Assembly: GCA_022579005.1 (NCBI GenBank)
Contig: MU401544.1
Location: 79,770 to 143,769 of the forward strand
Length of the DNA: 64,000 nucleotides
DNA from: Poronia punctata
Lineage: Eukaryota > Ascomycota > Sordariomycetes > Xylariales > Xylariaceae
Direction: 5' to 3'
How positions within the stretch are numbered: position 1 is the first letter of the stretch; each line of letters starts with the position of its first letter. The position numbers and the translations under genes were made by a program. The notes beneath the pieces were generated by a model. The model was given only the letters and a program-made list of their open reading frames with translations, was not told the DNA's origin and searched no databases. Of this stretch, positions 45,719 to 55,787 are shown piece by piece.

Positions 45719-46429
45719 TTATACCATGTTTGACCCAGCATACTTATTCATCCTGTCGATCTTGGGCGCATACTTGGGCGCAACATGAGGCGCGACCTTG
45801 GCCGCGATATTCGTCGCAGCACCCAGCTTGGAACCAATACCCGACTCGTTCATCTTAGCCCCGATCTTGGACTCGCCAATCTTCTCGGTGACTTTGCCCT
45901 CCAACTGCTCGAGTTTCCCATCGATAGTCTCGTCGACTTTGCGGGAGACAAAAGTGCGGAAACAGCCGTATCCACCCGTAGCTAACCAGAATACCGCATT
46001 GACAAGATCAAGCCAGACGACGTGGCGCATGGTGCTGACGCGCGTGTTCTCGTACCATTTATGTTCGTCGTCTTCTGGAATGCGCAGGAATATCACGGCG
46101 AAAGTGCCGAAGACGGCGATCCATAAAATGGCCAGGACGAAGTCCCATGCGAAAAGACGGGCTGTCTTGATGAATGGTTGGGGGATGGCGAATAGGACGC
46201 ACGTGAATGCCGATAGGGAGGCCACTAGGACGGCGAATCCCCATTGTACGGCTTGGGGTCGCCCGGCGGAGTGGTCGGAGCTTACGCGCGATGCGTAGAT
46301 GCCCGCGACGACGAGGGAGAAGATGAGCTGGAGGGTGCGGCCGACTAGGCGCAGCCAGGTCTCGTAGATGTAGATGGGCTTGGTTATGGCGCCTTTGCCG
46401 AACTTGGTGGCGAGGGATTTGAGAGGCAT
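45719..46429 (-). CDS. MARVEL-like four-transmembrane protein
   Basis: Intronless, 236 residues. Four hydrophobic segments fall at about 28-46 (LVGRTLQLIFSLVVAGIYA), 63-84 (WGFAVLVASLSAFTCVLFAI), 94-116 (FAWDFVLAILWIAVFGTFAV) and 139-158 (VVWLDLVNAVFWLATGGYG). The order and the charged WDxxLxxLWxxxFGxF pattern in TM3 match fungal MARVEL-like proteins. The cytosolic tail (160-236) is Lys/Gly-rich with short repeats (IGESKIGAKMNESGIGSKLG) and could be amphipathic. Such proteins occur in plasma and organelle membranes. The precise role is unknown. Confidence 0.85.
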   Translation of the reverse strand: MPLKSLATKFGKGAITKPIYIYETWLRLVGRTLQLIFSLVVAGIYASRVSSDHSAGRPQAVQWGFAVLVASLSAFTCVLFAIPQPFIKTARLFAWDFVLAILWIAVFGTFAVIFLRIPEDDEHKWYENTRVSTMRHVVWLDLVNAVFWLATGGYGCFRTFVSRKVDETIDGKLEQLEGKVTEKIGESKIGAKMNESGIGSKLGAATNIAAKVAPHVAPKYAPKIDRMNKYAGSNMV

Positions 46430-48227
46430 GGTTTGGTTGTCTTTTGGTTGGTTGGTTGTGGGTGTATATTACACGTAGGTGGGAAACGGTTATACCCGGT
46501 TGGTGGGTTGGATTATGGTTTGGTTGGCGCTGCCCGAGATAATATGGAATCTATGAAAGACTTATTTGCTTTTTGTTTACTCGGGTGGCAGAAAATATAG
46601 AGATATAAGTAAAGGTAGGTAAACGCGTCAAAGTGGGATAAATCGAATAGTGACTGACTTCCAGAGTCAAGACGCCCGAAGAGAAATGAGAGGTAGAAAC
46701 CGAAGGAAATGGAAAAGACAAAAAATTAAAAGAGACTTGCAATGCAAAAGATTGTCGGTTGTGAGTGTAGAGAAGGAAAGAAATAAATCAAAAAGGAGAG
46801 GACGTCTCTACGATTATTAAGAATCACAGAGACAATGGAGAATTAGGATGGGATTCAAGGCCGGGCCATGTTTGGAATGCCAATTCTTCTCACAAGCGCC
46901 CATAAAGGATGAGAAGCCCTATGAGAGTGAGAAGATAATTAGTCCCTTGTTCAAAGGACAAAGGGCGGTTGGAAGTTTCTAATTCCGGATAGAGAGAGGT
47001 TACGTGGAGAACTTTTGAGGCTCTCTGAGCCAAGCGAGTTCTTGCTGGGTTGAGTTATCCGCCAGTCACTTGTCTGTTTTTGGACTAAGGTGTCTAGGCC
47101 ACCCCACACGACCTGGGCTTGAATGGCTGGTGCGGCTCCGTTACCTTCTGAGGCGCCAGCGCGTTTCACTGGTAGGGGTCGCGCCTGATGGGGCTCCCCG
47201 TAGGTAGGGGGTAGGTACTCGTACAGTAGCGCCAGCTCCACTCCTGTAACCGCCGAAGGCATTTTCGGTTGTTTCAGATTGGATCACTTCAACCTCAACG
47301 TGGCATACCAAGTCATGTGTTTGCCCAAAGCTAGGTAATATAAAGAACAAAGAATGCTCTCAAATTGGTGCGACCTGGTTTTGACAAGGAAACAACATTA
47401 CTCGACATTTTATTTGCTTTCACTTCCGAGAGAGTCAAAGGGGCGTGGCACATGACTCGGCTGAAAGCCTTACAAGCAGACGGAATGGAAAGATGGAGAT
47501 GGGATGGGATGAATACATGTGTGGTGTATTATACAGGTAAAGTAGACATTCCCATGTACTTCTCAACGTAAAATGCCAGGTCAGGTAAAGTCACATGGCC
47601 GTCATCTCCCAATATTGTTTCAATACAATGTGCTGTTGTTGTCCTCGTTTACGCTCCTTGTCCAGAGGTTAGGAAGATATCACGTGGCTACCTATCATCG
47701 ATGGATTGTGGTAATAGTTCTTTGTTCTTCAGATTTGTTGCAGACAAGTAACTGCTCTCTCTCCCTACGTGGGGTTGACATGATGTAATGACGAGACAAA
47801 TTCCTACATGCCCTCCTAGGACCCCTAATTTCCTTTGTATACAGAAAAAGCCCAAACAACGGTGGTGAATTCTATCTTGTGTCCGCCAACATGACATCAG
47901 GTAAATATCCACCAAGGTAGCACATATTCTGGGGACATTGACATTACTTCCCCATGGTCGGTATCTGGTCTCCGCCACCTGTTGATACTTAAATAAGCTG
48001 TCCGCAGGTGGATTCATACTCTAACATGGACAGATTTCGTGAACCTTGTTGCCACTCACTCATACGGATTCATAGATATTCTTCTGCTTAAATTATCCAT
48101 TCCTTTATCAAATACGAAAAAAAGTCAAGGCCATAGTTTACACTCTTGTCCGGCCATCGAGTCTGCTTTCATCAAAAGATCATCATTTAACCATAACTGA
48201 AACTGCGCCGTTACATCCACTACCACC
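46430..48227. other. 1.8-kb divergent intergenic region
   Basis: Upstream of both the MARVEL-like gene (minus) and the polyasparagine gene (plus). Purine-rich stretches occupy 46600-46950. A minus-strand frame at 46951-47262 is Pro/Ser-mixed and unsupported. No gene or RNA is recognised. Confidence 0.5.
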
Positions 48228-48833
48228 ATGCCCTCGGTCTCATTCAAACCGACACCCCTCGACCTCAAGAGTCCCAAGGACTCGCGCAGTCTATATGTGC
48301 CCAGGACACCATATCCACGTCTATGCGCCTCCCCAACCAACAGCAACAACAACAGCAACAACACGGAACTACCATTCCGCATCCATCCAGAACCGGCCAT
48401 AACGAACCAAATAGAACAATTCATCCACGAGAATTTCTCGTCCTCCTCCCACGTCGTCGCAGAATACACCGCCGTGGTCCTCTCTTTCGACGATGAACTC
48501 GAACTCCACAAAGTCCACCCACGGTTCAGGGGCACAGCCCGACCTGATCATGTCCTAGCAAGGAACCTTTGTCTAGAAATCCAGGACCCGGTTTCTCAAG
48601 AAGAAGGAGGAGAAGGAGAAGTCCTTATTTCTCGACTCCGACGCGAGATCTTAAGTAAACATGACATGCTCGACACGGCTATCGAGATTCGCGTCAACAA
48701 CAACAACAACAACAACAATAATAATAATAAGTGCTGCCAATGGTATGCCCCGGAACAAATCTGGTGTAAGGGCATCAAGATGGATAGGGACGGTTTAAGG
48801 GCATACGTTGAAGGACTTACGGGATTGAATTGA
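48228..48833 (+). CDS. Hypothetical protein with polyasparagine tract
   Basis: Intronless, 201 residues. It has no signal peptide or membrane segment. An Asn/Ser run at about 38-46 (SPTNSNNNSNNTE) and a pure Asn run of 11-12 residues near 156-167 are encoded by microsatellites, the second an AAC run that switches to AAT. Between them is a compact-looking part with ITNQIEQFIHENF, VVAEYTAVVLSFDDELELH and HPRFRGTARPDH. The C-terminus (YAPEQIWCKGIKMDRDGLRA) reads as folded protein. I do not recognise the family. The ATG is in good context (CCACCATGCC). Confidence 0.68.
   Translation: MPSVSFKPTPLDLKSPKDSRSLYVPRTPYPRLCASPTNSNNNSNNTELPFRIHPEPAITNQIEQFIHENFSSSSHVVAEYTAVVLSFDDELELHKVHPRFRGTARPDHVLARNLCLEIQDPVSQEEGGEGEVLISRLRREILSKHDMLDTAIEIRVNNNNNNNNNNNKCCQWYAPEQIWCKGIKMDRDGLRAYVEGLTGLN
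48693..48730. repeat. (AAC)n-(AAT)n compound microsatellite in coding sequence
   Basis: About eight AAC units followed by four AAT units, encoding one uninterrupted asparagine run. Confidence 0.95.
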
Positions 48834-49018
48834 TCCGGGATGACATTATTGAGGGAAAGGCCGGAAAATGGGCAGAGGCTGAAAACGGAAAGTGATATTT
48901 GTTTCCCATCCGTTGTCGAAGGAGTGAGAAGCACTCATTTCTTATTTCGAGGCTCGACGTCTGATTAAAGATGAATTCTTGGGGCAGGCTCCCAGAACGT
49001 TTGAAATTTGGTCAATTC

Positions 49019-49055
<37 letters not shown>

Positions 49056-49651
49056 GACAGGGGGGTTTTGCCGTCTGGTTCAGTTAGAATTTCCACCCCT
49101 TTTCAATATATACCTACCTACTCCGGTCAAGTCAATATTTGGGATTCTGAATCATCATCCACATCAAGCCAGTCAGACACATGGACGATTCTCAGCAGTC
49201 ATTCTAAACGTGGATAAGTGAGTACAATGTAGTCCAAATCACCGGAACCTTGTGATCGGATGGGTACATGGGGCACCTAATCTTGAAATAAGATAACGCT
49301 TCATTCTCTAACCTTACCCCGATAGTTTGGGTGCAATCTTGATGTAGTCTATCTAGCCTTCATCATCACCAGCACTCGAAGACAGGCATCATATATAGGG
49401 GCTGGCACATAAGCCGCCCAATCTAGGCGGGCGTCTCTATGACAAAGTAGAAAACCCCCGGGTTGTGAAAAGGAGTCGGAGAAGAGACGAGGTAGCAGAA
49501 AAGGGTAGGGTTACAATGTCAGTTATGTAAACTAGTCCAAACAATTACGCGCCACGTCAACGAGTACATACGTTCAAAAATTCCCATCATATTTCTTCTC
49601 TATAGTGCATTGCACGTGCATGTATATCCTAGCCACCATACGAGTACCATA
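48834..49651. other. 818-bp convergent 3' region with a TA microsatellite
   Basis: It lies between the stop codons of the polyasparagine gene (plus) and the PIG-F gene (minus). It holds the (TA)n run at 49019-49049. No gene is seen. Confidence 0.6.
49019..49049. repeat. (TA)n microsatellite
   Basis: About 15 uninterrupted TA units, non-coding. Confidence 0.95.
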
Positions 49652-50520
49652 TCAAGGAACCTCCTCCCCATCCGCAAACCTTCTTCCAAAAGCAACCGAA
49701 CCCCCTATCAATTTCCCCACCGAGTAACCGGCATAAACACCACAAAGGATAGTAACAGGCCATTTCTGCCACTCCCTATCCCAATCAAGCGGGATCGGAA
49801 CAGCACCCAGCCAAGCGCCCAAACCCGCGCCCACCAAACCACCAAACCCCTCGTCAAACGGTGCCCTCGCGCTCAGAATCTCTAACCAGTCTTTGCCCGA
49901 GACCCCCCGCGTGTAGAAGAGCGGGTAGAGACCCAAGAACGCCACGTGTTCCGAACAGAGGAACGTTTGCCAGAAATGCGTCAGAAAGGGAGCGCCGAAG
50001 AGGACGAGGACGATGTGGATTATCCCGCCAGAGATGGTTGATAATATGAGAGCTACTAGACTTGTCTAGAATCCCCATTTTCGTTAGCAAACTAAACTTA
50101 TCCATCCATCCATCCATCCACTTATCTATCTGGCTTACTCAGGGAGGAGAAAAGGGAAAGGAGAAGAAAAAAAACCCTTACCACGGCAAAATTCGGCGAC
50201 CCAGAAGCAACACCCTCCGTAGTCTTCTTCTTCCGCGGTTTTTTACCATGATTGTGATGCGTATGCGTCGTGCCTACGGCCGGCAGACAGATGATCGTGT
50301 ACGCGGCCTGTATGGCGAAGACGGCCGGGAGAGAGCTCCACATTGTCGACACGGGGTCGGCTACGAGGGCGCGGAAGCGCAGGGCCAAGAGGCCGAGGAG
50401 GAGGACATGATGTGCGTGGCGGAGGGCTTGCGCTTCTGGGGATGGGTTCGTGCGGACGGCTTGCGTGGGCGTTTGCTGTGTCGTCTTCTCGGGAGCTGGA
50501 GAGACGGTTGACGACGACAT
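49652..50520 (-). CDS. GPI11: PIG-F / Gpi11, GPI-anchor ethanolamine-phosphate transferase subunit
   Basis: Two exons, 50182-50520 and 49652-50065, joined by a 116-nt phase-0 intron (GTAAGG...TTCTAG), giving 250 residues. It is a polytopic ER membrane protein, with hydrophobic segments at HHVLLLGLLALRF, SLPAVFAIQAAYTIICLP, TSLVALILSTISGGIIHIVL and VAFLGLYPLFYTRGV. Late conserved features are FLTHFWQTFLCSEHVAFLG and LDWDREWQKWPVTILCGVYA, which are typical of PIG-F; the C-terminal GYSVGKLIGG segment is also typical. Gpi11 stabilises Gpi13/Gpi7 for adding ethanolamine phosphate to GPI mannoses. A His/Lys-rich loop (THTHHNHGKKPRKKK) lies between TM segments. The intron contains a (CATC)n run. Confidence 0.92.
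50098..50121. repeat. (CATC)n microsatellite in the PIG-F intron
   Basis: Five to six tetramer units within the single intron of the PIG-F gene. Confidence 0.9.
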
Positions 50521-50542
50521 GGTTGGTTGGTTGGTTGGTTGG
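50521..50542. repeat. (GGTT)n microsatellite at the PIG-F start codon
   Basis: Five GGTT units immediately upstream (on the minus strand) of the PIG-F ATG, so the 5' leader reads as a run of AACC. Confidence 0.9.
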
Positions 50543-51836
50543 TCTGTCTGTCTCCGGTTTTCAGCCTTGACTTAGCGAGGATGGGATGGGACGGGACGGG
50601 TGACCGCAGGACTAGCGCGCAACGGTTTTCCCTCGATGCGCAAAGGTCAATCGAGTTGAAACAAACAAGCTGTCAGAGAGAGCTGTTACGAGTGAATTTA
50701 GCTTGGCGCGTTTGTTAATGTTACGAGCACGTTTATCGATAAGCGGATGTGCTAGGTATCTGGCAGCCCCTGGTTAATTTAGTGTACTAAATAAAGAGAA
50801 TTGTTAGGGGGGCACCTATTTAGCGTAAATTTCCTAGGCACCTACCCTACTTTTGGTTAAGACAGCTAGCAAACAAGAAGTAGATTTTGTAACCTACCTA
50901 CCTACTTTCTTAGCAATATATACAAAACTTTTTTTTTTAAGGCTGTCTTTACCTACCTATACCTATTCAGATATAGTCCTACCCTTTAATTTATCTTTTA
51001 ATCCACCTTTTAATTTACCTTTTAATCTACCTTTTAATCTACCTACTTTGCAAAAAGAGATTAATTTTAACACTATTTATTTACATAGCTTGCATAGCTG
51101 CACACTTTTTTAATTTAGCCCTAGCGCTTAACTAGGCCCTTTTAAGTTACCTTTTACCTTTGCTGCGCTATAAAGCTATTAGTTATAAAGAATTTAGCTA
51201 TAATAATAAAATTCTTAGTATTGTAAGCACTATAATTAAGCAGTAAAAAACAGCAAAATAAGCAAAAGTAAGTCTAGCTATAAGCAAAAAAGTAGGTTTA
51301 TATTTAAAAAAGTATAAATTAGTAAAAATAGCATTAAAAAAATAAGTTCTATATACATTGCTAAGAAAGTAAGTTAGTAGGTTACAAAATCCACTTCTTG
51401 TCTGCTAGCTAAGCAAAATAAAAGTAGGGTAGGTGCCTAGGAAAAGTACGCTAGATAGGTGCCCCCCTAACAACTCTCTAAATAAAGAGCTCCCCGCAAC
51501 CCCACCATCGACGAGTTTCGGGTGCGTACGTTATTTCTAGGCATATTCAAGCATAGGAGTAAAGATGATGTAAATAATTCGTTATTTTGTATGTTATTTA
51601 GGAATCTCGTAGGAATAGCTCATAGCTCCTCGGCTTTTGCTAACAGGCCCATTATAATGGCAATCTTTCCCGCCCAAGCTGGAGCATAACCATATGACAT
51701 CAAGCTGTAAATGGTGCAGCTAAAAATAATGATGCAGGTTGTCGTATGAAGGGATAGCACCCCGTGATAGGTAGCAAAGCCAGGCGAATACGTATAGTCT
51801 CGTATTGGCCAGTCCGACGTCCGTTTAAGCGCAGTA
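50543..51836. other. 1.3-kb intergenic region holding mobile-element copy 2
   Basis: Apart from the inverted-repeat element (50788-51487) this is the PIG-F upstream region and the translin 3' region. A minus-strand frame at 51620-51940 overlaps the translin end out of frame and is not a gene. Confidence 0.6.
50788..51487. mobile_element. Non-autonomous inverted-repeat element, copy 2 (682 bp, ~145-bp terminal inverted repeats)
   Basis: The element spans 50797-51478. Its left end AGAATTGTTAGGGGGGCACC matches the right end read inward (AGAGTTGTTAGGGGGGCACC). The match continues for about 145 bp (50797-50940 against 51335-51478) with roughly a tenth of positions differing, sharing for example TTCCTAGGCACCTACCCTAC and ACAAGAAGT, then GATTTTGTAACCTAC. 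The 9-bp direct repeat TAAATAAAG flanks both sides (50788-50796 and 51479-51487). The ~390-bp interior is AT-rich and non-coding. The architecture is foldback or MULE-like. It shares only the terminal ~20 bp with copy 1. Confidence 0.88.
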
Positions 51837-52782
51837 TTACTCTTCTGTCTTGGGTAGCAAGTTCCGAAGCGAGAGATCATAGATGACATCCTCGACCTTC
51901 TTGACGTGATACTTGACAGCGTCGACCCGCTTCCGTACAATGTCGTTCTTCAGATTGAGGAGTTGGAAGCCGGCAAATAGGTCCTTGATAAAGCTGCTAA
52001 TGCGCACCGTCAAGCCTACGTCACCCATCGTCACAGAGTTCATCGCCAGACGGCTAAGCTCCTCGGTAATGTCTGTGAGCGCCAGTAGATATTCCTCGAT
52101 GGTGACATGGAACGCATCTCTTTCCTTGAGGTTGACAGGCACTACAGTAAAGCAGCCAGCCGTTAGCGAGCTAGACGGGAGGATGAGGGTTCATGGGGCA
52201 AACAAAGATGTAAGGCTAGGTAGACACATACCCTTCAATATCTCTCCAATTTCTTCAATGGTCAGAAGGCGTCCTAGCTCGCCGGGTCGCGTCTCGGTGC
52301 CCATGCCGCCCAGCCAGGCTGTAAGAAGGATGGTGCCGACCACGTTTTGAATGCTTCGAGTCCATCGGTGATTGTATCTACGCTGAACATTAGAGTCTTC
52401 AACGTCTAGATGTAATTTTGAGTATGGGCTCCGTCTACGCTCCACGTACTTGTAGTATGGATATTGAGACGTAAACTGGGCAAGTTCTCCCACACTATCA
52501 ATCTCGGGCCGGATGCCAGTCTCTTCGACTTGCTTCAGCAACGGTCCCACTACCGATAATTGTCAGCGTTCATGCCGCAGCAGGTATCGTTGTTTGTCAC
52601 TTGCATTTCGACGTCGGCGTTGAGTGAATGCGGCTGAGAAGGCCCTGACAGGCAGATACATGACGATTGAGAGTGGCAGTGACCTGATGCAACCTTTCTC
52701 CCACCTCGACTTCTTCCTCGCCATGAGCCTTGAGATATTCAAAGATGGCGGGATCAATCATGTTGTTGCCGTCGCTCGCCAT
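51837..52782 (-). CDS. Translin (C3PO nuclease subunit)
   Basis: Four exons: 52605-52782, 52450-52549, 52232-52377 and 51837-52141, giving 242 residues, slightly longer than human translin (228). It starts MASDGNNMIDPAIFEYLKAH, and translin marks include YPYYKYNHRWTRSIQNVV, GTILLTAWLGGMGTET, then TIEEYLLALTDITEELSRLA, NSVTMGDVGLTVRISSFIKD and FQLLNLKNDIVRKR with VKYHVKKVEDVIYDLSLRNL at the end. Translin binds single-stranded nucleic acid and, with TRAX, forms the C3PO endoribonuclease. Introns 2 and 3 (72 and 90 nt) have GTACGT and GTATGT donors. Intron 1 (52550-52604) only restores the frame with a GC-AG pair (GCAAGT donor). Confidence 0.93.
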
Positions 52783-53245
52783 GTTGCTTGATTTCTGCGC
52801 AAAGGTTTGGCTGTGGTGTTTGGCTGTCTCTACTTGTAGCTTTCGCAGGTGAAGAAGATAAGGTGGTGACGTTTGGCACCACTTTATTGTATCGACTCGT
52901 ACTTTCCTAGACTATTCACGAGTAGGTAATGGGGAATGGCGTTTCTAGTAATTTTCCTTCATAATCGGCAGTCTTCAAATTATTTGCAATAGGGATAATA
53001 CCTAGCTGTTTGCTCTGGGTACTTTAGGTTACGATGTTTTACGTATAACGGTCATCACTGACACACATGCAGGCAATCTACGGAATGCTAGGACGCAGAA
53101 GCACCTACTCCGGCCTCTTCAAGCTCTCAGAATCCCAGTGCTAGCACCCTTATTTTGATTAATCTTGATTATTTAGCGGTTCAATAGCGGACACGATAAA
53201 TCTCTTCTTCACATCCGCAGTCAAGCTGAGGATTGCAACGAAAAG
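52783..53245. other. Intergenic between translin start and U2 3' end
   Basis: About 460 bp with no coding signal. It contains two TACTCGTA-like words near 52890-52925. Confidence 0.6.
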
Positions 53246-53437
53246 AGGGTTCGCGTCACCTGGAGGCAGTGTAATACCAGGGACACGGTGGGAACGGTCA
53301 TGCGCAAGCACAGAGGACACATTCCCGGGGTACAAAAATAAGTATAATCACGATTGAGTCCAAGTAGGACTCTTTCAGAGATTAAACTGAAAAGAACAGA
53401 TACTACACTTGATCTAAGCCAAAAGGCAAAGAGAGCT
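53246..53437 (-). ncRNA. U2 spliceosomal snRNA
   Basis: Read on the minus strand, the 5' part contains GCCTTTTGGCTTAGATCAAG followed by TGTAGTATCTGTTC, the near-invariant stem I and branch-point-recognition region of U2. The GUAGUA that pairs with intron branch sites is at 53401-53406. Next come TTTTCAGTTTAAT and a stem II, an Sm site ATTTTTG (53333-53339), and a 3' stem-loop with CCTGGTATTACACTGCCTCC as in U2 stem-loop IV. The length of ~192 nt fits a fungal U2. The 5' end is set at the first A before GCTCTCTTTGCC; both ends are uncertain by a few bases. U2 base-pairs with the branch site and with U6 during splicing. Confidence 0.95.
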
Positions 53438-54067
53438 AAAGAAGAAAGGAAAGAAACTACCAAAGGGTGGGAGGGAGAGCGAGTTTATATAGGCCTCTCA
53501 AAGCGGTGGAGAGTGGCAGAAAGCTGTTGTGGGTACCTTTTAGGCAGCATTGCATTCTATTGGCCAGAGGCTTGACTCACATTGAGGATCTCGAGGCTGC
53601 CCCCATTGACACTGTCAGAACTCAGAACTGTCAGTTGGACATGGAAGTAGGTACCTAAGTACACAATGCCATTATACATATTTGGGTGTCTCAGACAAAT
53701 AAATGCTCTTAATTGTTTAATGGCTTTTGGCAAACAAGTCAAAGTTGGTAAACAAATCCTTCTGAATCTCTATCGCTCGTATTGACACGCGTTTTAGCAG
53801 AATGTGACCTTACTTGGGTGCCAGACAACAATAGGGAGTAGGTCGAGCACCAATATTATCTGGGTAGTTGACATTGCATCTCTTTTCATCACCTTTACGA
53901 TGCATCACCACTGCAGCAAGATTCTCAAGCTAATTATAACCGAACCAAGTTGTTGCTAAGGCAATACATTTGTACAACAGGACTACAACTCAAACAAGCA
54001 GCCCTAGTCTCTACAAGATAGTAGTATACAGCATATTATTTACACATCTAGCACCGTGGAATATACA
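53438..54067. other. U2 upstream region and mS35 3' flank, no protein gene
   Basis: About 630 bp. It holds the U2 TATA-like element at 53484-53491 and otherwise no recognisable feature. Short frames here overlap the snRNA promoter and are spurious. Confidence 0.6.
53484..53491 (-). promoter_or_regulatory. TATA box of the U2 snRNA gene
   Basis: TATATAAA on the minus strand, about 47 nt before the inferred U2 5' end, followed by a CT-rich segment. Spacing and position suggest the core promoter. Confidence 0.65.
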
Positions 54068-55272
54068 CTATCTCCTCCGCGCCGGCGTTGCTGCCGGTTT
54101 GCTTAGACGGACAGTAGCATATTCGGGAATCGGTTTGGGGGAGTTGAAAAACATCTCAATCTTTTCTCGGCCGTCAACCAGTTTCCCCTCTTGTTGCTTG
54201 ACCTCATCAAGCAAGAGGAGTTTTTGTCGTGTATCTTCGATTTCTTTCCGTCTCTCTTCTGTCATGCGCCATTCCTTGGGGAACTTCGGCTTCGTTTGAA
54301 AAGTGTGATGTCTTGTGTCCAGAGGGACATCCTCGAACATGTCGGTGGAATCCTGTGTTTAATTTAGTTAGTGACGGTCACGCGGCCGAAACGTGAAAGA
54401 TTGTACCTTTGCTTCCGCAACTAGCTTGTTGACGAGGTCACCGAGATAGCGCTTGTTCTGGGCCGGGTGGTCAAACTGCTCGCAACTCATCTTGGCGATA
54501 TCGGTCTCCGGGTTCCATCGTGGCCCCAGAAGCTTTCTGAGCTTTTGTTGTTGGGCTTCGTTCAACGGGAGATCCTTGGGAGAAAACTCTACCACGACCT
54601 TCTTCTCGGCCGGATGGAACTCGCCCATATAGCTGGTGTATCGGAACCGTAGGGGTTGCTGGGCAGTGGGTGGCTCGAACGGAATTGCCAATTCTGACAA
54701 AAAATGTAAGCAGTAAAAAAGAGCGAGGTCGACGAAACTTGCGACTTACTGGATAGTAGAGGCATCTGCCAAGCAGCGATGCGTGCATATTCTCTATATT
54801 CTCGAAACTCTTCCAATTTGGCGTGTCCTAGAGGCGTGATATCTTCTTCGGGATTACCCCATGAGTTCTCCTCTTTTTCTCTTATGAAGACACTGGTGTC
54901 GGGTTCCGTCTCAAACCAAAAAGAGTTCCGCACATTGACTTTGGCGGGTTTATTCGCTTCAAGGACTTTCTCGTACATCTTGTCGAGGTTCGCTTCGTAT
55001 CCGCCTAAGGCCTCTTTGTAGTGCGCTCTTTTGAAGTTGGACTCCTCAATTGCCCGAGCAGCTTCTTCAAGTTCTTCAAATATTCGATCGTCAGATTCGG
55101 CGTCATCTAGTTGCTGTTCTAATCCCTTCTTGTTTCGAGGGAGGCGTTGGGAAGAAGAGGCGGAAAACGGTCGTAGGGTGCGGAATTGCCGCGGCGCAAC
55201 AGAAGCCGGGCGTACGGTTCGCCTACTAGCTGCGCAAAGCGACTGCCGCAGCGACTGCACCGCGGAAGCCAT
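54068..55272 (-). CDS. RSM24: Mitochondrial small-subunit ribosomal protein mS35 (Rsm24)
   Basis: Three exons, 54750-55272, 54407-54693 and 54068-54352, with introns of 56 and 54 nt, giving 364 residues. The N-terminus is a mitochondrial presequence (Arg/Ser/Ala-rich, LRQSLCAASRRTVRPASVAP). Conserved regions are NVRNSFWFETEPDTSVF, then LAIPFEPPTAQQPLRFRYTS and YMGEFHPAEKKVVVEFSPKD, then LNEAQQQKLRKLLGPRWNPE and FDHPAQNKRYLGDLVNKL, which are characteristic of Rsm24/MRPS28-type proteins. The C-terminal exon (PKFPKEWRMTEERRKEIEDT) is fungal-type. The start at 55272 begins the presequence; the donor of the second intron (GTACAA) is weak but frame-consistent. It is divergent from ALG13, 515 bp apart. 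Confidence 0.93.
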
Positions 55273-55787
55273 GGTCCCCGGTGATGCTGCTGGCAATGAA
55301 TTAGAAATCTAGAGGTTCGGTTGTGACATTCCTCTCCCCAACTCCTACGTGAGGTAACAAGTTGACAAAATTTAGTGGAGTTGATCTTGGCAGAGACGAT
55401 TTGGATTACAGGTTCTGATTGGTTCACGGGTCGTCCAATCAGATCACATCTCTTAGCGGTGTTGTTTCGGCACCCTGGAGTCGCTGCAATTATGTGTGAC
55501 AGGAGCCTCGTCCGTACCTAGTCGTATATTATTTGTACGAGTATATGAATAGAGGTCTGTATGTATGCCAGGTTTTCCGCCAATTCGTACATAAGTAAGG
55601 TTTTAACCGGCCAAATCTCTAAATGTTCGTTGTGGGATCTTATATCATCCATAACTGAGGCAGCCCTCGAAAGTCTGGTGTCTACTCGTACTTGCCATAT
55701 ATTTTCAGCGGCACTATAATGGTTTAGGTTAGGGGACCGTTGGGAAGAAACGCGTACGGCGTCGACCTCGATAGTACCCATCCCGTC
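55273..55787. other. 515-bp divergent promoter region
   Basis: Between the mS35 (minus) and ALG13 (plus) start codons. Two TACTCGTA/TACGAGTA words occur (near 55535 and 55684). No TATA box is evident. Confidence 0.6.
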
